Origin: JACRDV01 sp024860865 [NCBI: Methanobacteriota archaeon]
GTDB taxonomy: Archaea > JACRDV01
Length of the DNA stretch: 12,787 bases
Direction of reading: 5' to 3'
Assembly (NCBI GenBank): GCA_024860865.1
Contig: JACRDV010000113.1
Coordinates: forward strand, 1 to 12,787
In this document: one piece after another, positions 7,404 through 12,787 of the stretch
How positions within the stretch are numbered: the first letter of the stretch is position 1
Layout of the letters: the number at the start of each line of letters is the position of its first letter
Program-made: the position numbers and the translations under genes
The notes under the pieces: generated by a model
The model's database searches: none
What the model saw: only the letters and a program-made list of their open reading frames with translations
What the model was told of the DNA's origin: nothing

Positions 7404-7871
7404 ATGGAAGATATTTACTACGATGAAAAAACTAAGAAATACAGAAATGTTAAAACTGGCAAATTCATTAGGAAGGAGATATTCCTAAATAAAGTGCGCA
7501 AAGAAGCAATTGCTGGACTGTTTATTTTTAATGCACTTGTTCTAGTAATTATATATGGCTGTTATTCAGGCGCATGCTTAGCTAGCGAATATAAGGGACT
7601 TTTCGTTGAAAGTGCGATACAGACAACACCGGGGCTTTTTTCAGAGGAATTTGTATCATATTTACAAGAGGGAAGCTATGGATGGAAAGTAAGGATACTT
7701 GAAATGTCCGCAAATTTGTACCGGGGATTTGCCAATTTTCCGCTCATAAGGAACACGATAATTGGAAAGAAATTTTTATCAGATGCTAATGAGTTGGATG
7801 AACAAGCTCAGAGCCTCAGACTACAAGCTGGCAATGTAGAAGGATTAGTTACACGAGTTCCAGTTATTTAA
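7404..7871 (+). CDS. Small single-pass membrane protein, first gene of a pair with the subtilase
   Basis: A 155-residue protein with no family recognised. The N-terminus is charged and carries YYDEKTKKYRNVKTGKFIRKE (5-25), a short motif like those at the N-termini of some structural or surface proteins. One membrane segment lies at about 34-55 (AIAGLFIFNALVLVIIYGCYSGA). With positive residues before it, the remaining hundred residues would lie outside the cell. The C-terminal part is helical with no cysteine pattern. It ends 9 bases before the subtilase start, so the two are very likely co-transcribed. A role as partner, anchor, inhibitor or substrate of the protease is an inference from this arrangement only. 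Confidence 0.7.
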   Translation: MEDIYYDEKTKKYRNVKTGKFIRKEIFLNKVRKEAIAGLFIFNALVLVIIYGCYSGACLASEYKGLFVESAIQTTPGLFSEEFVSYLQEGSYGWKVRILEMSANLYRGFANFPLIRNTIIGKKFLSDANELDEQAQSLRLQAGNVEGLVTRVPVI

Positions 7872-7880
7872 GGCAGAAAA

Positions 7881-9110
7881 ATGAGAATACGCCTTCTTGT
7901 AACTATAATCCCTATATTATTCTTGATACCCTGGTTTTTTTACTGGCCCCCTTCTTTAACTCAGAATGTACAAGTTATTGTAGTTTTTAAAGAAAAAGCG
8001 CTTCCAGAAGTTGTTGAGCAACATGGTGGCGAAGTAATTGCAGCATATCAAATAATTCCAGGAGTTGCTGCAAGAATACCATCTCAGGCGCTTGAAAAAT
8101 TAAAACAAAATCCTGCGGTGTCTTATGTTGAGCTGGACCGGGAAGTTCGAGCACTTGCACAAGAAACTCCTTGGGGCGTTCGCAGAATTGGAGCCGACGT
8201 GGCTTGGAGCATAACTAAAGGCACTGGGGTTAAGGTTGCAATTCTTGATACTGGGATAGACTACAACCATCCTGACCTAGATGCAAATATAAAAGGTGGA
8301 ATTGATTTAGTCGGTAAAGGATATAGCACCAATCCCAGGGACTGGAATGATAAAAATGGCCATGGTACTCACTGTGCAGGTATTGTAGCAGCTGAAGACA
8401 ATAGTATCGGAGTAGTCGGCGTTGCACCTGAGGCATCATTGTATGCTGTCAAAGTATTAAATGATGGCGGGTTAGGATTTACTAGCGATATTATTGAGGG
8501 GATCGACTGGTGTGCTAGCAATGGTATCCAAGTCATTTCAATGAGTTTTGGCAGCAGCGCTCCTTCAGATGCAGAAAGACAAGCCTGCAATAATGCTTCT
8601 AATTTAGGTCTTCTTCTAGTAGCAGCAGCTGGTAACGACGGACCAAGCAACAATACTATCAATTACCCAGCTGGGTATGACTCAGTTATTGCTGTTGGTG
8701 CTACAGACTCAAGCGATCAAATTGCATATTTTAGTAGCCGAGGGACACAAATAGAATTAGTAGCTCCAGGCGTTAGCATTTATTCCACATACAAAGGTGA
8801 TGATTATGCTACCCTATCAGGAACCTCTATGTCCTGCCCACATGTAAGCGGAACAGCTGCGCTCATTTGGGCTGCTTTTCCATCATGGACAAATACTCAA
8901 GTAAGAGCTCAATTACAAGAAACGGCTGGGGATTTTGGACCTGCGGGTAGAGACTCAATTTATGGATATGGAATTGTAAATGCAAGCAAAGCTGTTTTAT
9001 ATCCAACTCCTATCCCCGAATTCCCGGGACTCATGTGGTTAGCGATAATGGCTGCATGTATTCTTTATCTAGGATTTTGCTATATTCGGGCTCTAGGCCC
9101 ATTCATCTAA
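7881..9110 (+). CDS. Membrane-anchored subtilisin-like serine protease with PEF-like C-terminal tail
   Basis: A secreted S8 peptidase (409 residues). It has an N-terminal hydrophobic signal (4-22), then an I9-type inhibitor propeptide (about 30-92: VQVIVVFKEKALPEVVEQHGG ... VSYVELDREV) and the catalytic domain (about 97-372). The triad is D123 (ILDTGID), H161 (NGHGTHCAG) and S316 (SGTSMSCPH), with oxyanion N252 (AAAGNDG). Its closest known look is fervidolysin/thermophilic subtilases. After the domain comes PTPIPEFPG (376-383), one hydrophobic stretch and a short tail with a single arginine. This recalls PEF-CTERM-like surface anchors of archaea, though it lacks a strong basic cluster. It shares an operon with the membrane protein just upstream. 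All catalytic residues are present, so it should be active once the propeptide is removed. Confidence 0.93.
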   Translation: MRIRLLVTIIPILFLIPWFFYWPPSLTQNVQVIVVFKEKALPEVVEQHGGEVIAAYQIIPGVAARIPSQALEKLKQNPAVSYVELDREVRALAQETPWGVRRIGADVAWSITKGTGVKVAILDTGIDYNHPDLDANIKGGIDLVGKGYSTNPRDWNDKNGHGTHCAGIVAAEDNSIGVVGVAPEASLYAVKVLNDGGLGFTSDIIEGIDWCASNGIQVISMSFGSSAPSDAERQACNNASNLGLLLVAAAGNDGPSNNTINYPAGYDSVIAVGATDSSDQIAYFSSRGTQIELVAPGVSIYSTYKGDDYATLSGTSMSCPHVSGTAALIWAAFPSWTNTQVRAQLQETAGDFGPAGRDSIYGYGIVNASKAVLYPTPIPEFPGLMWLAIMAACILYLGFCYIRALGPFI

Positions 9111-9124
9111 GAAAGGAAAAGGCA

Positions 9125-9179
9125 ATGTTCTTTGTGGGGATCAAAGTCCCAACTTAGGATCGATCTTTCTCTGCACACT
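9125..9179 (+). repeat. Imperfect direct repeat, copy A
   Basis: This segment matches 10249-10304 over about 55 bases with a few substitutions and small gaps. Both begin ATGTTC, share GGGATCAA(A)GTCCCAA, which can fold as a GGGA/TCCC hairpin, and end with the identical CTTTCTCTGCACACT. Copy A sits between the subtilase stop and the HepT stop, 4 bases from the latter. With copy B it brackets the HepT/MntA cassette. Confidence 0.75.
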
Positions 9180-9183
9180 TCCT

Positions 9184-9612
9184 CTACTTGCTCTTAAGTT
9201 GTTCAATAAATTTTCCTATAGAAAAGATAAACCTTTCAAAATCGCGCACTCTTAAGTGGTATTGGTAAATTTCCTCAGGAGTGACTCCTCGATAAACGTG
9301 AGCTAAACTTCGTCGAAATTCGATCATCCATTTACTTTCTTTAAAGAGTTCTGTTGAAATAACTCCCGCTCCTTTAAGTCTTTCTAAAACTTGTGTATAG
9401 GTTTCTGCTTTTTCTAATTGCAAAGAAGCAATTAAATGTTTTCCAATATCAATTACATCCTCGACCGCCTCGTAAAGAAAATTCTTAATTGCTGCAAACC
9501 TTTCAGGATTTTTTCTTAAGGTTTCAGGCGAATCTACTTTATATTCCTTTAAATAGTCAGTGGACTTCTTTAAATGCTCTAATATGCGAGCAACTTTTTC
9601 TCTATCAACCAA
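9184..9612 (-). CDS. hepT: HepT-like HEPN-domain toxin
   Basis: An all-helical HEPN protein of the HepT/DUF86 group (142 residues). Members are RNases paired with a MntA nucleotidyltransferase antitoxin. The RX4HXY active-site motif reads R100-RSLA-H105-V-Y107; R100 and H105 are the catalytic pair. Y107 matches the tyrosine that MntA modifies with AMP in the characterised Shewanella pair. The usual asparagine after the first arginine is replaced by arginine (R101), a mild departure. The start is TTG at 9612 with an SD (AGGTGA) about 8 bases upstream. It overlaps the MntA reading frame by 8 bases, showing translational coupling. The antitoxin gene is interrupted by a stop, so this toxin may be uncontrolled, inactive, or the stop may be an error. 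Confidence 0.85.
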   Translation of the reverse strand: MVDREKVARILEHLKKSTDYLKEYKVDSPETLRKNPERFAAIKNFLYEAVEDVIDIGKHLIASLQLEKAETYTQVLERLKGAGVISTELFKESKWMIEFRRSLAHVYRGVTPEEIYQYHLRVRDFERFIFSIGKFIEQLKSK

Positions 9613-10033
9613 GCTCTTTCACCTTTTTGAAAAAATATTTATCATACTCCTCAATGATGGGCTTAGAAATCCAATAATCTGCCATAACTTCTTCTTCGAA
9701 CTTTATCCTATGCTTTTCATTTTTTATGAAAATAGGAATCCCTTCTTTAATCACTCGAAATTTTAAAGAATCGGATGTTACTTCGTTCAGGAAAACTATG
9801 TCAATTTTATCCGTACGAAATGCAGTAGCGATTTCCCAATATATTTCGGCTTTTTCATCAAGTTAAAGTTTTCTTTCAGTTAAAAGAGCTATGTCTATAT
9901 CGCTTAAAGGGGTTATTCTTCCTTTTACTTGAGAGCCAAAAAGATAAGTAACTTGTATAAATGAAAACTTTTTTGAAGCGTTCTTAAGCTTGATTATATC
10001 TTCTTCAGACATTTTATTGTTATCCTTTAACAT
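9605..10033 (-). pseudogene. mntA: MntA-like nucleotidyltransferase antitoxin with in-frame TAA
   Basis: A minimal nucleotidyltransferase (143 codons) that would modify HepT. The family signature is GSQVKGRITPLSDIDIAL (33-50), with the paired aspartates D45 and D47. The third catalytic aspartate lies in TDKIDIVFL after the break. Codon 57 is TAA (9863-9865), between ERKL and LDEKAEIYWE; the frame is otherwise open and well conserved to TGA at 9605-9607. The lesion is a single substitution, not a frameshift. The start could be ATG at 10033 or ATG at 10012; the second fits a TATA-like box at 10047-10060 and an AAAGGAT SD. Possible explanations are true decay, sequencing error or population variation; read-through of TAA is unlikely. 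Confidence 0.82.
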
Positions 10034-10106
10034 TTTATATCTCTAGTTTAATTTTTTAATTGTTGGTATGAAAAAGTATTTGTGGAACCTTTTTATTATG
10101 CATTGC

Positions 10107-10248
10107 GGTGTGCGATTAAATCGCAAATAGTTTGGGCGTTAGAGCCCTTAAAGCAACCTGATTGCCCCAATTCTCGCTTAAATACTTAAATAAATGGGCT
10201 TCGAGCTCGCATAGAAACTTGTGCAAAATAGAACTGGGTTCGCACACC
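10107..10248. ncRNA. Candidate structured RNA closed by a 9-base helix
   Basis: GGTGTGCGA (10107-10115) is the exact reverse complement of TCGCACACC (10240-10248), and several smaller hairpins lie between them. The layout resembles a closed multi-branch RNA of about 140 bases. The short hairpin 10111-10125 would compete with the closing helix. The strand is undetermined; an operator or attachment-site explanation remains open. Confidence 0.25.
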
Positions 10249-10304
10249 ATGTTCCTGTGTAGGGATCAAGTCCCAAACCGTGCATCGGCCTTTCTCTGCA
10301 CACT
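10249..10304 (+). repeat. Imperfect direct repeat, copy B
   Basis: Partner of 9125-9179, same orientation, about 1.1 kb away on the other side of the HepT/MntA genes. It keeps the GGGATCAAGTCCC hairpin and the identical CTTTCTCTGCACACT end. GTGTAGGG at the 5' side can also pair loosely with CTCTGCACAC at the 3' side. Confidence 0.75.
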
Positions 10305-10368
10305 AAAAAAGCTGAAAAACAGCGGCAAAATCTTTTTCATTTGTTCTAATGGCGCAGCCAATGTATTG

Positions 10369-10392
10369 TTTGATGAGGGATTTGATGAGGGA
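10369..10392 (+). repeat. Tandem duplication of a 12-base unit
   Basis: TTTGATGAGGGA occurs twice head to tail with no mismatch. It lies in non-coding DNA about 40 bases from the phosphoesterase stop. Confidence 0.8.
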
Positions 10393-10430
10393 ACAGAGAA
10401 CCAAACTCCTCTTCCACTTTACAAAATATA

Positions 10431-11102
10431 CTAAGTTTCTATAATTATCGGCTCAATTTTTTCTTTTGTTATTTTTAATAAGCCAACAGATGGTTTTATT
10501 ATAAAAGGTGGCAGCGGATTTGTTGGGCTGCCAGGGTTAAAGAAAAGAATGCCTTCATCTTCCTTTACAAAGGGCCTATGCGTGTGTCCAAAGATCAAAA
10601 CATCAAAATCATTTTCTTTTGCAATTTTTTTCATTTCTTTTATTCCCCAAAGAGCGCCAACATCGTGGACAACTCCAATTTTCCAATCAAAGATTTTGAC
10701 AGACTCCATCCCTGGCAATTTTTCCCTAACATCATAGGGATCCATATTTCCGTAAACTGCAACAACTGGAGCATGTTTTTTTAGGTCTCTAACCACTTCA
10801 ATTTCAACTAAATCTCCAGCATGGATAATTAAATCTACATCTTTAAAAATTTCAAAAACCTTCACAGGAATTTCCATTGAGCGCTTTGGAATATGTGTAT
10901 CGGATATTACTCCAATTACTTTCAAGTATGCACTTTTATTAAATTTAGGAGGCTCTTTGAGAGTTTTGATGTTCGGGGATACATAAATCATGCTAGCCAT
11001 AATTATTAATATCGAGATCAAAATAAATATTAACATAACAAGCGGCGCTTTCAAAGCTACCCCCTGGCTAGCAAATGCTATTGATTTTTTTAAAACATTC
11101 AA
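10431..11102 (-). CDS. YfcE/MJ0936-type metallophosphoesterase with hydrophobic N-terminal extension
   Basis: A calcineurin-like phosphoesterase domain occupies about 60-223: GVISDTHIP (64-72), HAGD (94-97), VYGNMDP (116-122), VVHD (144-147) and FGHTHRP (170-176), so all metal ligands are present. Family members act on simple phosphodiesters or nucleotides using Mn or Ni. They normally start right at the SDTH strand and are about 165 residues, so the first 59 residues here are extra. These include a membrane-like stretch (about 20-42, APLVMLIFILISILIIMASMIYV) preceded by lysines. The starts possible are TTG at 11102, ATG at 11036, or TTG at 10925, which gives the normal family length (MKVIGVISDTH). 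If the longest is right, it abuts the opposite-strand gene with no spacer. The enzyme call is firm; the start is not. Confidence 0.82.
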   Translation of the reverse strand: MNVLKKSIAFASQGVALKAPLVMLIFILISILIIMASMIYVSPNIKTLKEPPKFNKSAYLKVIGVISDTHIPKRSMEIPVKVFEIFKDVDLIIHAGDLVEIEVVRDLKKHAPVVAVYGNMDPYDVREKLPGMESVKIFDWKIGVVHDVGALWGIKEMKKIAKENDFDVLIFGHTHRPFVKEDEGILFFNPGSPTNPLPPFIIKPSVGLLKITKEKIEPIIIET

Positions 11103-11597
11103 GTGAGTAAGATGGATATAAAGCCAACTAACGAAATAATGAGAGAATTACTAAGACTTTATAGAAAAAGCAAGAGCAAAGAGAGTTGGCAAGTTATTAC
11201 TGGAAGAAACCCTAAAGGCAGGTATGATACATTTATTTCAGCTGATGATAAGTTGTGGCAGTTAGAAACAGAGCCCATCGGGTCAATGGAATTTATAGGC
11301 GTTGGTTCAGAGATAACAAACGTCGATGAGGACATAAGAAAAATAATGAGAACTGGATCGCCAGTTCCGTTTGGAATAATCTCTCCTCAAAGAGGGAAAT
11401 TTTCTATAATTATGGCTGGAATCGAGCAATATTCCTCTGATTCAGTTCATCTATTGCGAAAGGAGTATTTTTCAGAAGAACAAATAAAATTAGAAGAAAA
11501 ATTAAACCAAGAACTTAAGAGACTAGTTAATAGAAATCCATCATTTGCTAGAAAATATAAAGAACAAAAGGAACATGAAAGTAAGTCTTACATGTAA
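11103..11597 (+). CDS. Hypothetical protein, unrecognised
   Basis: A 164-residue, probably soluble protein with no family recognised. It begins with a helix (NEIMRELLRLYRKSKSKESWQVITGRNPKGRYDTF), then mixed strands in the middle (LWQLETEPIGSMEFIGVGSEI ... PVPFGIISPQRGKFSIIM), and ends in a charged coiled-coil-like helix (about 120-158, rich in E, K and L). There is no signal, membrane segment or cysteine. The start is GTG at 11103 or ATG at 11112; a TATA-like TTTTTTTAAAAC at about 11085-11096 favours a leaderless message from one of these. It is divergent from the phosphoesterase, and the two starts nearly touch if the phosphoesterase's long form is used. Confidence 0.7.
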   Translation: MSKMDIKPTNEIMRELLRLYRKSKSKESWQVITGRNPKGRYDTFISADDKLWQLETEPIGSMEFIGVGSEITNVDEDIRKIMRTGSPVPFGIISPQRGKFSIIMAGIEQYSSDSVHLLRKEYFSEEQIKLEEKLNQELKRLVNRNPSFARKYKEQKEHESKSYM

Positions 11598-11767
11598 ATA
11601 CTTTACTTAGTTATTTTTTCTGGTTCTTTAAAAGGACCTTAAAACTTAGTTATGGTGCGGCTCTAGGCTATAGGTTTACAATTGAACTATGGTCAATATT
11701 AAAATTGCTGGAGAGCTACCAAATCCGCCACCTTGCATTAGCCACCAAAAACCAATCGGCGATTTTT

Positions 11768-11877
11768 CTTTCAATCCTCATTTTACGAGTCTACTTTTTG
11801 AAACTTATTCATAGAAAAACCCATCGAAAAATTTTTGGAGCTTTCAATTCTCACTTTACGAATAGTTTGTAAGGATA
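11768..11877. CRISPR. Degenerate two-repeat CRISPR relic
   Basis: Repeat 1 (11768-11804, 37 bases) begins CTTTCAAT and ends TTGAAAC, the hallmark ends of archaeal type I/III repeats. Read on the minus strand it ends ATTGAAAG, the classic 8-base crRNA handle. A 36-base spacer follows (11805-11840). Repeat 2 (11841-11877) keeps the first 21 bases with two mismatches, then decays. The 73-base period is that of a normal array. No third repeat is found at either side, and no cas genes are in the window. Confidence 0.5.
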
Positions 11878-11912
11878 CTATCAGTGCCTTCTCTGGCGTC
11901 AAAACAAAATGA

Positions 11913-11942
11913 GCACGTCTGTGCAGATGGGTACTATACCCA
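11913..11942. other. Two adjacent perfect hairpins
   Basis: GCAC-GTCT-GTGC at 11913-11924 is followed three bases later by TGGGTA-CTA-TACCCA at 11928-11942. It lies 36 bases past the CRISPR relic. It could be a small structured RNA or an operator; no T-run follows, so it is not a clear terminator. Confidence 0.3.
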
Positions 11943-12170
11943 AAAGCCGTAAGTTTATCGCTAGCATGAAAATAAAAAAAGAGTTGACTCTAGCTTAAAT
12001 CTCCGAACAGCTCATCAAGCGCTAGATCTAGTGCACATTTTTGTCCTGCCCAATCTTTTACTCTCATCATTTTCTGTTCTACGATGAAGAAGGCCGTTGC
12101 TGGAGTAATCGATTCAGAACTGATGGCCTGAAGAAAAGGAATGGATTGATTACAAAAGGAGAAAACAAAA

Positions 12171-12323
12171 ATGAAATGTGCAATCTGTAGGCGGAAATTA
12201 GTAGTTATTGAAGATGTTCCAGCCAATGTATGTGAAAACTGCGGTGAGAAATATTTTTCTGCAAAAGTTTCAAAAGAGATCGATAAATTACTAGAATCTG
12301 ATGTAAAAGTGAAAGAAAATTAG
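12171..12323 (+). CDS. Shortened YgiT-type zinc finger protein
   Basis: A 50-residue protein reading MKCAICRRKLVVIEDVPANVCENCGEKYFS and on. It matches the YgiT/MqsA-type zinc finger, usually the antitoxin partner of a small RNase toxin (MqsR or DUF4258-like). The four zinc cysteines are C3, C6, C21 and C24. Family members carry about 20 more residues between the CxxC and the LVVIEDVPA segment, so this one has lost the middle strand pair. The start has a clear SD (AAGGAG, 12157-12161) 9 bases before the ATG. No toxin frame is intact just upstream. It may still fold as a small zinc ribbon, or it may be a remnant. Confidence 0.7.
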   Translation: MKCAICRRKLVVIEDVPANVCENCGEKYFSAKVSKEIDKLLESDVKVKEN

Positions 12324-12432
12324 AAGTTCCTGTTTTTTCGCTAAAAAGCTTAACAACAGCTTAGCTACTTCTAAATTGATAAGTTTCCTTGTAGTGGGAA
12401 ATTACTGCAAACTGAGTCATTTATTTCTTCCA

Positions 12433-12467
12433 AGTTTCATGATTTTTCACAAAGTTGTAATGAAACT
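12433..12467. repeat. Inverted repeat upstream of the AbrB gene
   Basis: AGTTTCAT (12433-12440) and ATGAAACT (12460-12467) are exact complements across a 19-base loop. The pair ends about 10 bases before the TATA-like box of the AbrB/VapC operon, so an autoregulatory operator is possible. Confidence 0.35.
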
Positions 12468-12473
12468 GGAGAA

Positions 12474-12487
12474 ACACTTAAGTATTA
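12474..12487 (+). promoter_or_regulatory. Candidate promoter of the AbrB/VapC pair
   Basis: ACACTTAAGTATTA, preceded by GAGAA as a possible BRE, is centred about 26 bases before the ATG at 12507. This implies a leaderless message. Confidence 0.4.
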
Positions 12488-12506
12488 CCAACGGGTAAGA
12501 CTAATT

Positions 12507-12740
12507 ATGGAATGCAGCAAAATTACTAAGAAAGGGCAAGTGACCATTCCCCTGCGGTTCAGGCAGCTCCTCCAAATCAAGGCAGGCGAGAAAGTGCTTT
12601 TCGATGTAGAGGGGGAAAAAGTGGTACTTAAAAAAGCTCCTAAGAATCCCGTCACAGACCTCGTCGGGCTCGGAAAGGGTATTTTTGGCACAAGTCTGGA
12701 GTATCAGCGCAAGATGAGAAGCGAATGGGAAGGACAATGA
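12507..12740 (+). CDS. vapB: AbrB-family VapB antitoxin
   Basis: A 77-residue swapped-hairpin AbrB/SpoVT-type DNA-binding antitoxin. The N-terminal domain (about 2-46) has the full motif SKITKKGQVTIPLRFRQLLQIKAGEKVLFDVEGEKVVLKK. The C-terminal tail, PVTDLVGLGKGIFGTSLEYQRKMRSEWE, is the kind that wraps the toxin's active site. It overlaps the PIN toxin start by four bases (ATGA, 12737-12740), the usual coupled arrangement, and probably represses its own promoter. Its G+C is near half of its bases, well above the sulfur operon, which suggests later arrival by transfer. Confidence 0.92.
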   Translation: MECSKITKKGQVTIPLRFRQLLQIKAGEKVLFDVEGEKVVLKKAPKNPVTDLVGLGKGIFGTSLEYQRKMRSEWEGQ

Positions 12741-12787
12741 GAGTCTTCATAGATACCAATGTCTTTCTTGCTATTTTGAACGAGGAA
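12737..12787 (+). CDS. vapC: VapC PIN-domain toxin (partial, cut by window edge)
   Basis: The first 17 codons read MRVFIDTNVFLAILNEE, the N-terminal strand of a PIN-domain RNase; D6 is the first metal-binding aspartate. The ATGA overlap with the antitoxin gene gives the start. The rest lies beyond the window. Confidence 0.88.
   Translation, partial: MRVFIDTNVFLAILNEE

Larger units (their letters stand above)
10034..10430. other. Gene-free stretch with many complementary segments
   Basis: No convincing coding region. It contains a perfect palindromic hairpin TGCGAT-TAA-ATCGCA (10111-10125), GGGC/GCCC (10134-10137 and 10144-10147), GCAA/TTGC (10153-10156 and 10162-10165), and a long-range 9-base pairing of 10107-10115 with 10240-10248. 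A TATA-like tract lies at about 10178-10192. Also present are repeat copy B and a tandem 12-base duplication at 10369-10392. No tRNA or rRNA signature was found. Confidence 0.5.
11598..12170. other. Gene-free stretch with CRISPR relic and hairpins
   Basis: No intact gene. It carries a two-repeat CRISPR-like unit (11768-11877), two neighbouring hairpins (GCAC/GTGC at 11913-11924 and TGGGTA/TACCCA at 11928-11942), and a long minus-strand frame broken by one TAG (about 11785-12130) that may be a decayed gene. Upstream of 11768 nothing is recognised. Confidence 0.5.

Noticed and set aside
10262-10274. GGGATCAAGTCCC as the T-arm of a tRNA
   Set aside because: It resembles a T-arm, but no acceptor stem, D-arm or anticodon arm can be placed around either copy.
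9125-10304. Integron attC sites for the two direct repeats
   Set aside because: They hold hairpins, but the paired RYYYAAC and GTTRRRY core sites are missing and no integrase is present.
10369-10392. C-box-like TTGATGA in the tandem repeat as a C/D box RNA
   Set aside because: The first base departs from the RTGATGA box and no properly spaced D box (CTGA) follows.
10162-10434. A 90-codon + strand frame
   Set aside because: It runs through hairpins, repeat copy B and the tandem duplication, and its composition does not look like a protein.
11689-11814. A 41-codon + strand frame starting ATG and ending inside the CRISPR-like unit
   Set aside because: It has no SD, no recognisable family, and its second half is encoded by repeat 1, so it is most likely chance.

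Overview
The window looks like an AT-rich archaeal chromosome segment. Several genes have TATA-like boxes about 25-30 bases before the start or a short Shine-Dalgarno (SD) leader. The families present are typically archaeal: an XRE-CBS regulator, a short core MetE-type methyltransferase, a subtilase with a PEF-like C-terminal anchor, AbrB/VapC and HepT/MntA toxin-antitoxin genes, and a DUF4143 ATPase. An uncultured TACK-type lineage such as Bathyarchaeia would fit, but that is inference; no rRNA or tRNA was found to confirm it.

Layout. 1-300 holds no gene but has a three-tier nested inverted repeat. 301-1803 (-) is an AAA/DUF4143 ATPase. 2069-5186 (-) is an apparent sulfur-transfer operon: a SufS-type cysteine desulfurase, a cysteine-rich protein with a PhoU-like helical tail, and LarE. 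5308-5733 (+), divergent from it, is MoaE. 5806-6107 (-) is a wrecked XRE-CBS regulator (one-base frameshift plus truncation). 6258-7289 (+) is a core methionine-synthase-like methyltransferase. 7404-9110 (+) pairs a small membrane protein with a membrane-anchored subtilase. 9184-10033 (-) is a HepT/MntA toxin-antitoxin pair whose antitoxin has an in-frame TAA; it lies between two imperfect 55-base direct repeats. 10034-10430 is non-coding and rich in complementary segments. 10431-11102 (-) is a YfcE/MJ0936-type phosphoesterase with an odd hydrophobic N-terminal extension. 11103-11597 (+) is an unrecognised protein. 11598-12170 holds a two-repeat CRISPR relic and a possible decayed reading frame. 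12171-12323 (+) is a shortened YgiT-type zinc finger protein. 12507-12787 (+) is AbrB/VapB with the start of a VapC PIN toxin, cut by the window edge.

How the genes fit together. SufS, LarE and MoaE are each known sulfur-handling enzymes: persulfide formation, sulfur insertion into the nickel-pincer nucleotide precursor, and molybdopterin dithiolene synthesis. Placed around one divergent promoter region with a six-cysteine protein of unknown function, they are the best candidate here for a little-described pathway. The flanks are accessory in character: toxin-antitoxin remnants, a CRISPR relic, repeats, and a G+C-richer AbrB/VapC end. At least two genes are broken by one-base lesions, which could be real decay or assembly error.
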